From assembly GCA_017885225.1 (NCBI GenBank), contig JAFNGM010000064.1, positions 46,635 through 55,758 on the forward strand: a stretch of 9,124 nucleotides of DNA. The letters are read 5' to 3'. How positions within the stretch are numbered: position 1 is the first letter of the stretch; each line of letters starts with the position of its first letter. Below the pieces are notes generated by a model, which did not search any database, was not told the DNA's origin, and saw only the letters and a program-made list of their open reading frames with translations. Source of the stretch: Syntrophaceae bacterium. GTDB taxonomy: Bacteria > Desulfobacterota > Syntrophia > Syntrophales > UBA2185. The translations under genes were made by a program, and so were the position numbers. Of this stretch, positions 7,233 through 9,124 are shown one piece after another.

Positions 7233-7679
7233 CTACGACTCACCGACAACTGTGACTGTTATTTCTGCGGTAATCCCCGGCTGAAATTTAATTTTGACGG
7301 GAAATTCGCCGAGAGATTTTATCGGTTCTTCAAGTATTATCATCTTTCTCTCAATCTCTATTCCTTGCTCGATGAGTGAGCTCTCTATGTCTTTTGTAGT
7401 GACGGAACCGAATAACTTGTCCTGTTCTCCAACGCGTCTCGAAATGGTACAGGTTACTCCTTGTATTTTTTCAACCATCACTTCTGCCTTTTTCCGATCA
7501 GTCTCTATTTTCTTCATGATACGGCTTTTTTCATGCTCTAAGGCCTTCATGGACCAGTTGCTCGCCTCTACTGCAAAGCCCTTAGGGATGAGGTAATTCC
7601 TCGCATAGCCGTCGGCAACTTTAATTATTTCTCCTGCTTTTCCGAGAGAATCAACATTTACTTTCAATATAACCTTCAT
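7233..7679 (-). CDS. rplI: 50S ribosomal protein L9
   Basis: This is a 148-residue large-subunit protein that binds 23S rRNA near the base of the L1 stalk and helps keep the reading frame. The N-terminal RNA-binding domain is MKVILKVNVDSLGKAGEIIK followed by VADGYARNYLIPKGFAVEAS, including the family signature. A long charged helix spans about 40-75, and the C-terminal domain ends PGITAEITVTVVGES. I place the start at the ATG at 7679-7677 rather than the GTG two codons upstream (7685-7683). That GTG shares a base with the AAGGAG Shine-Dalgarno, which is spaced 5 bases from the ATG, and L9 proteins normally begin MKVIL. Length is typical (about 147-150). It lies 47 bases downstream of the DUF2232 gene and 8 bases upstream of dnaB in the same direction. 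Confidence 0.97.
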   Translation of the reverse strand: MKVILKVNVDSLGKAGEIIKVADGYARNYLIPKGFAVEASNWSMKALEHEKSRIMKKIETDRKKAEVMVEKIQGVTCTISRRVGEQDKLFGSVTTKDIESSLIEQGIEIERKMIILEEPIKSLGEFPVKIKFQPGITAEITVTVVGES

Positions 7680-7684
7680 ACACA

Positions 7685-7690
7685 CTCCTT
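7685..7690 (-). promoter_or_regulatory. Ribosome binding site deciding the rplI start
   Basis: The minus strand reads AAGGAG here, 5 bases before the ATG at 7679. The upstream in-frame GTG (7685-7683) uses the last G of this box and so cannot be served by it. Confidence 0.8.
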
Positions 7691-7726
7691 TTGAGATCTA
7701 ATGTATACAGTATTTTTTAATTCTTT

Positions 7727-8695
7727 TTATATGTTAGAATCAGGTATCGGTTTCACAAATTTTCGGAAGTCAACCCATAGATCAACGACGCCGACAGTAA
7801 TTACGACCAGGATGATATATTGCAGAGTAAAAATAAAAAAATAACATAGTATCCTGAAAAGTCTGTGAACGTTTTTTGTTTTAAATATAAAACTTATAAT
7901 AGACAGACCCTGGAGCAAATACACAAACAGGCACACGATCAGCATGTTGAGGCCAAGAAATTTTACCCATTCAGCGGGGATTAGAAGCATCACCCCGCTG
8001 GTTATAAGAATCCATATAAGACCTTCAGGAGCCTTCCAACAAGAAAGATTTCCAAAATCGGGATATGTCAATCCGTTTATATTAAAAATATCCTTTGCTG
8101 CCAGTGTATTTATCCACACGGTAAACAATACACTTACAAGAAATAGCGCAGGAAATATATTTGTAAAGAAAATGGTTATCTCTTTGAAATTGTCTTTTAT
8201 TTGAGCTATCTGGTCCGCAGGAATATCCAGTTGTGTGTAGAGGTCAATACTTTCCTGAATATTTCTTCCTATGTAGTCCTCGATTAAATGCCACGGTTGT
8301 TTTCCAAGGGTAATGCTTAATGAAATAATAACTGTAAGCCACAGCACTATGAGTACCGTAACAGGATAGAGAATGGTTCTTTCGATAGAATAATTTTTAT
8401 GTAAAATTTCTGAAAGTATTATTCCTAAAAATCCGGATATAAACAGAAAAGGGAGACTTGTCATGGAACTGGAAAATGCGAGAAATAAGGCAACCAGTGT
8501 GAGAGAGATTACGAAGATTCCCCCTCCCTGTATCCTCCCAGTTTTTGTATAGTAATAAAGAATCGGTAACGGTGTCAAGAGAAAGAAGACGGACCCCGCT
8601 ATGGGAATGAGCGATGCGGCGAGAAAAAACGAGGAGGATAAGATTATACCAGTGAAAAAATCTCTATTGAAAAATGTGGCCCTTTCTTCTTTCAC
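7727..8695 (-). CDS. DUF2232 multi-pass membrane protein
   Basis: This 322-residue integral membrane protein has about eight hydrophobic segments, near residues 14-48 (possibly two helices), 58-77, 80-97, 107-130, 173-198, 225-243, 246-271 and 280-307. A polar stretch at about 131-172 lies between two membrane blocks. The C-terminal VGVVDLWVDFRKF (301-313) fits the end signature I associate with DUF2232 (YybS-like) proteins. The position between rpsR and rplI is also where Deltaproteobacteria commonly carry this family. Its role is unknown; transport or an envelope function is a guess. The start is the GTG at 8695-8693. An in-frame stop lies a few codons upstream, no other start precedes the first helix, and the ribosome site is poor. 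An ATG overlaps this GTG out of frame and meets TGA at once. The gene sits 48 bases after rpsR. Confidence 0.82.
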   Translation of the reverse strand: MKEERATFFNRDFFTGIILSSSFFLAASLIPIAGSVFFLLTPLPILYYYTKTGRIQGGGIFVISLTLVALFLAFSSSMTSLPFLFISGFLGIILSEILHKNYSIERTILYPVTVLIVLWLTVIISLSITLGKQPWHLIEDYIGRNIQESIDLYTQLDIPADQIAQIKDNFKEITIFFTNIFPALFLVSVLFTVWINTLAAKDIFNINGLTYPDFGNLSCWKAPEGLIWILITSGVMLLIPAEWVKFLGLNMLIVCLFVYLLQGLSIISFIFKTKNVHRLFRILCYFFIFTLQYIILVVITVGVVDLWVDFRKFVKPIPDSNI

Positions 8696-8743
8696 ATTTT
8701 GAATCCATCAATGTATACTACGCACACCATTTTCCAGTTCTTG

Positions 8744-9022
8744 TTACCATTCGGACACCACAAATGGTAACAGGGCAATAGTCCTCGCTCTTTTTATAGC
8801 CACGGTAACTTCTCTCTGATGCTTGGCGCAATTCCCGGTGATTCTCCGAGGGATAATCTTGCCCCTATCAGTTATATAATCTTTCAGAACGTGAGGTTCT
8901 TTATATTCAATTTTAATTTCTGAATCTGTACAGAATCGGCAGAATTTTCTTTTATGGTAAAATTTCTTTTGTGGCCTCGTCTCGGTTCTGGGTCCTCTTG
9001 TATCTTTTGTTGATGTGGTCAT
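8744..9022 (-). CDS. rpsR: 30S ribosomal protein S18
   Basis: This is a 92-residue small-subunit protein that pairs with S6 on the 30S platform. After a basic, probably flexible tail (1-25), the conserved core runs from FCRFC (27-31) through [19 protein letters not shown] to the [20 protein letters not shown] stretch and ends LLPF. C28 and C31 form a CxxC pair that, with C65 and perhaps H68, could bind zinc: this is the cysteine-bearing (C+) form of S18. Length is slightly longer than E. coli S18 (75) because of the N-terminal tail and fits other bacteria. The start is 25 bases after the rpsF stop. The only purine-rich box (GGGGGAAAG) is rather far from the ATG, suggesting coupling to rpsF translation. 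No ssb gene intervenes. Confidence 0.97.
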   Translation of the reverse strand: MTTSTKDTRGPRTETRPQKKFYHKRKFCRFCTDSEIKIEYKEPHVLKDYITDRGKIIPRRITGNCAKHQREVTVAIKRARTIALLPFVVSEW

Positions 9023-9047
9023 CTCTTATATCTTTCCCCCTTCATAC

Positions 9048-9124
9048 CTATTCTTGCGAAGACGCCGGTGATGCAGAATCTTTTCCTGCCCCTACGTCTG
9101 AGGTTTCTGCAGGAATGATTTGGC
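9048..9124 (-). CDS. rpsF: 30S ribosomal protein S6, C-terminal end
   Basis: Only the last 24 codons and the TAG stop (9048-9050) are present; the gene continues past the right edge. The visible tail is QIIPAETSDVGAGKDSASPA followed by SSQE: low-complexity, rich in Ala, Ser and acidic residues, with no fold. Many bacterial S6 proteins carry such an acidic, disordered C-terminal extension after the conserved core. The identification rests mainly on position, since the gene directly upstream of rpsR in this operon type is rpsF, and on the tail's composition. If the upstream gene were ssb, an end in DIPF would be expected, and that is absent. Confidence 0.7.
   Translation of the reverse strand, partial: QIIPAETSDVGAGKDSASPASSQE

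Noticed and set aside
7680..7685. Longer rplI start (GTG adding two residues)
   Set aside because: The GTG overlaps the Shine-Dalgarno, and L9 proteins begin MKVIL; the ATG at 7679 is preferred.
1..9124. CRISPR array, tRNA/rRNA, insertion sequence, intein or frameshifted gene
   Set aside because: No regular repeat-spacer pattern, cloverleaf or transposase was seen; DnaB and the AAA+ P-loops are uninterrupted and all complete genes have normal family lengths.

Overview
The window is a stretch of chromosomal housekeeping and stress genes from a Gram-negative bacterium of moderate GC content. The best guess at lineage is Deltaproteobacteria (Desulfobacterota). This rests on the gene order rpsF-rpsR-DUF2232-rplI-dnaB, an RpoH-type sigma factor, and a start-proximal fragment that looks like DUF1844. 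It is an inference from gene content, not a phylogenetic placement. All nearly complete genes look intact. I saw no frameshift, insertion sequence, tRNA, rRNA or CRISPR array.

Right part (5866-9124, minus strand; transcription runs right to left): the end of rpsF (S6), rpsR (S18), a DUF2232 multi-pass membrane protein, rplI (L9) and dnaB (replicative helicase). Gaps are 8-48 bases, so this reads as one ribosomal-protein/replication operon. There is no ssb between rpsF and rpsR.

Middle (4646-5865): rpoH, the heat-shock sigma factor, is on the plus strand and convergent with dnaB. It starts at a GTG set by a strong Shine-Dalgarno and an in-frame stop directly upstream. A 33-codon ORF overlaps its stop codon as ATGA. 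The 222-base region left of rpoH is a divergent promoter region. A TTGACT/TAGTAT promoter faces rpoH and a TTGACA/TAATTT promoter faces left. Two 15-base direct repeats exactly 20 bases apart surround the rpoH -35 box.

Left part (311-4645, minus strand): a tight three-gene operon. It holds a diadenylate cyclase with an archaeal DacZ-like layout, clpB (disaggregase) and htpX (membrane metalloprotease), with gaps of 12 and 15 bases. With rpoH divergent beside it, the region is a proteostasis cluster in which a c-di-AMP synthase is the first gene. After htpX comes a 208-base gap with a REP/MITE-like palindrome, then the first 34 codons of a probable DUF1844 gene.

Most of the content is conventional. 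The points most worth following are the c-di-AMP synthase leading a chaperone/protease operon, its non-canonical RHI motif, the repeat pair at the rpoH promoter, the foldable rpoH leader, the small coupled ORF, and the palindromic element before the DUF1844-like gene.
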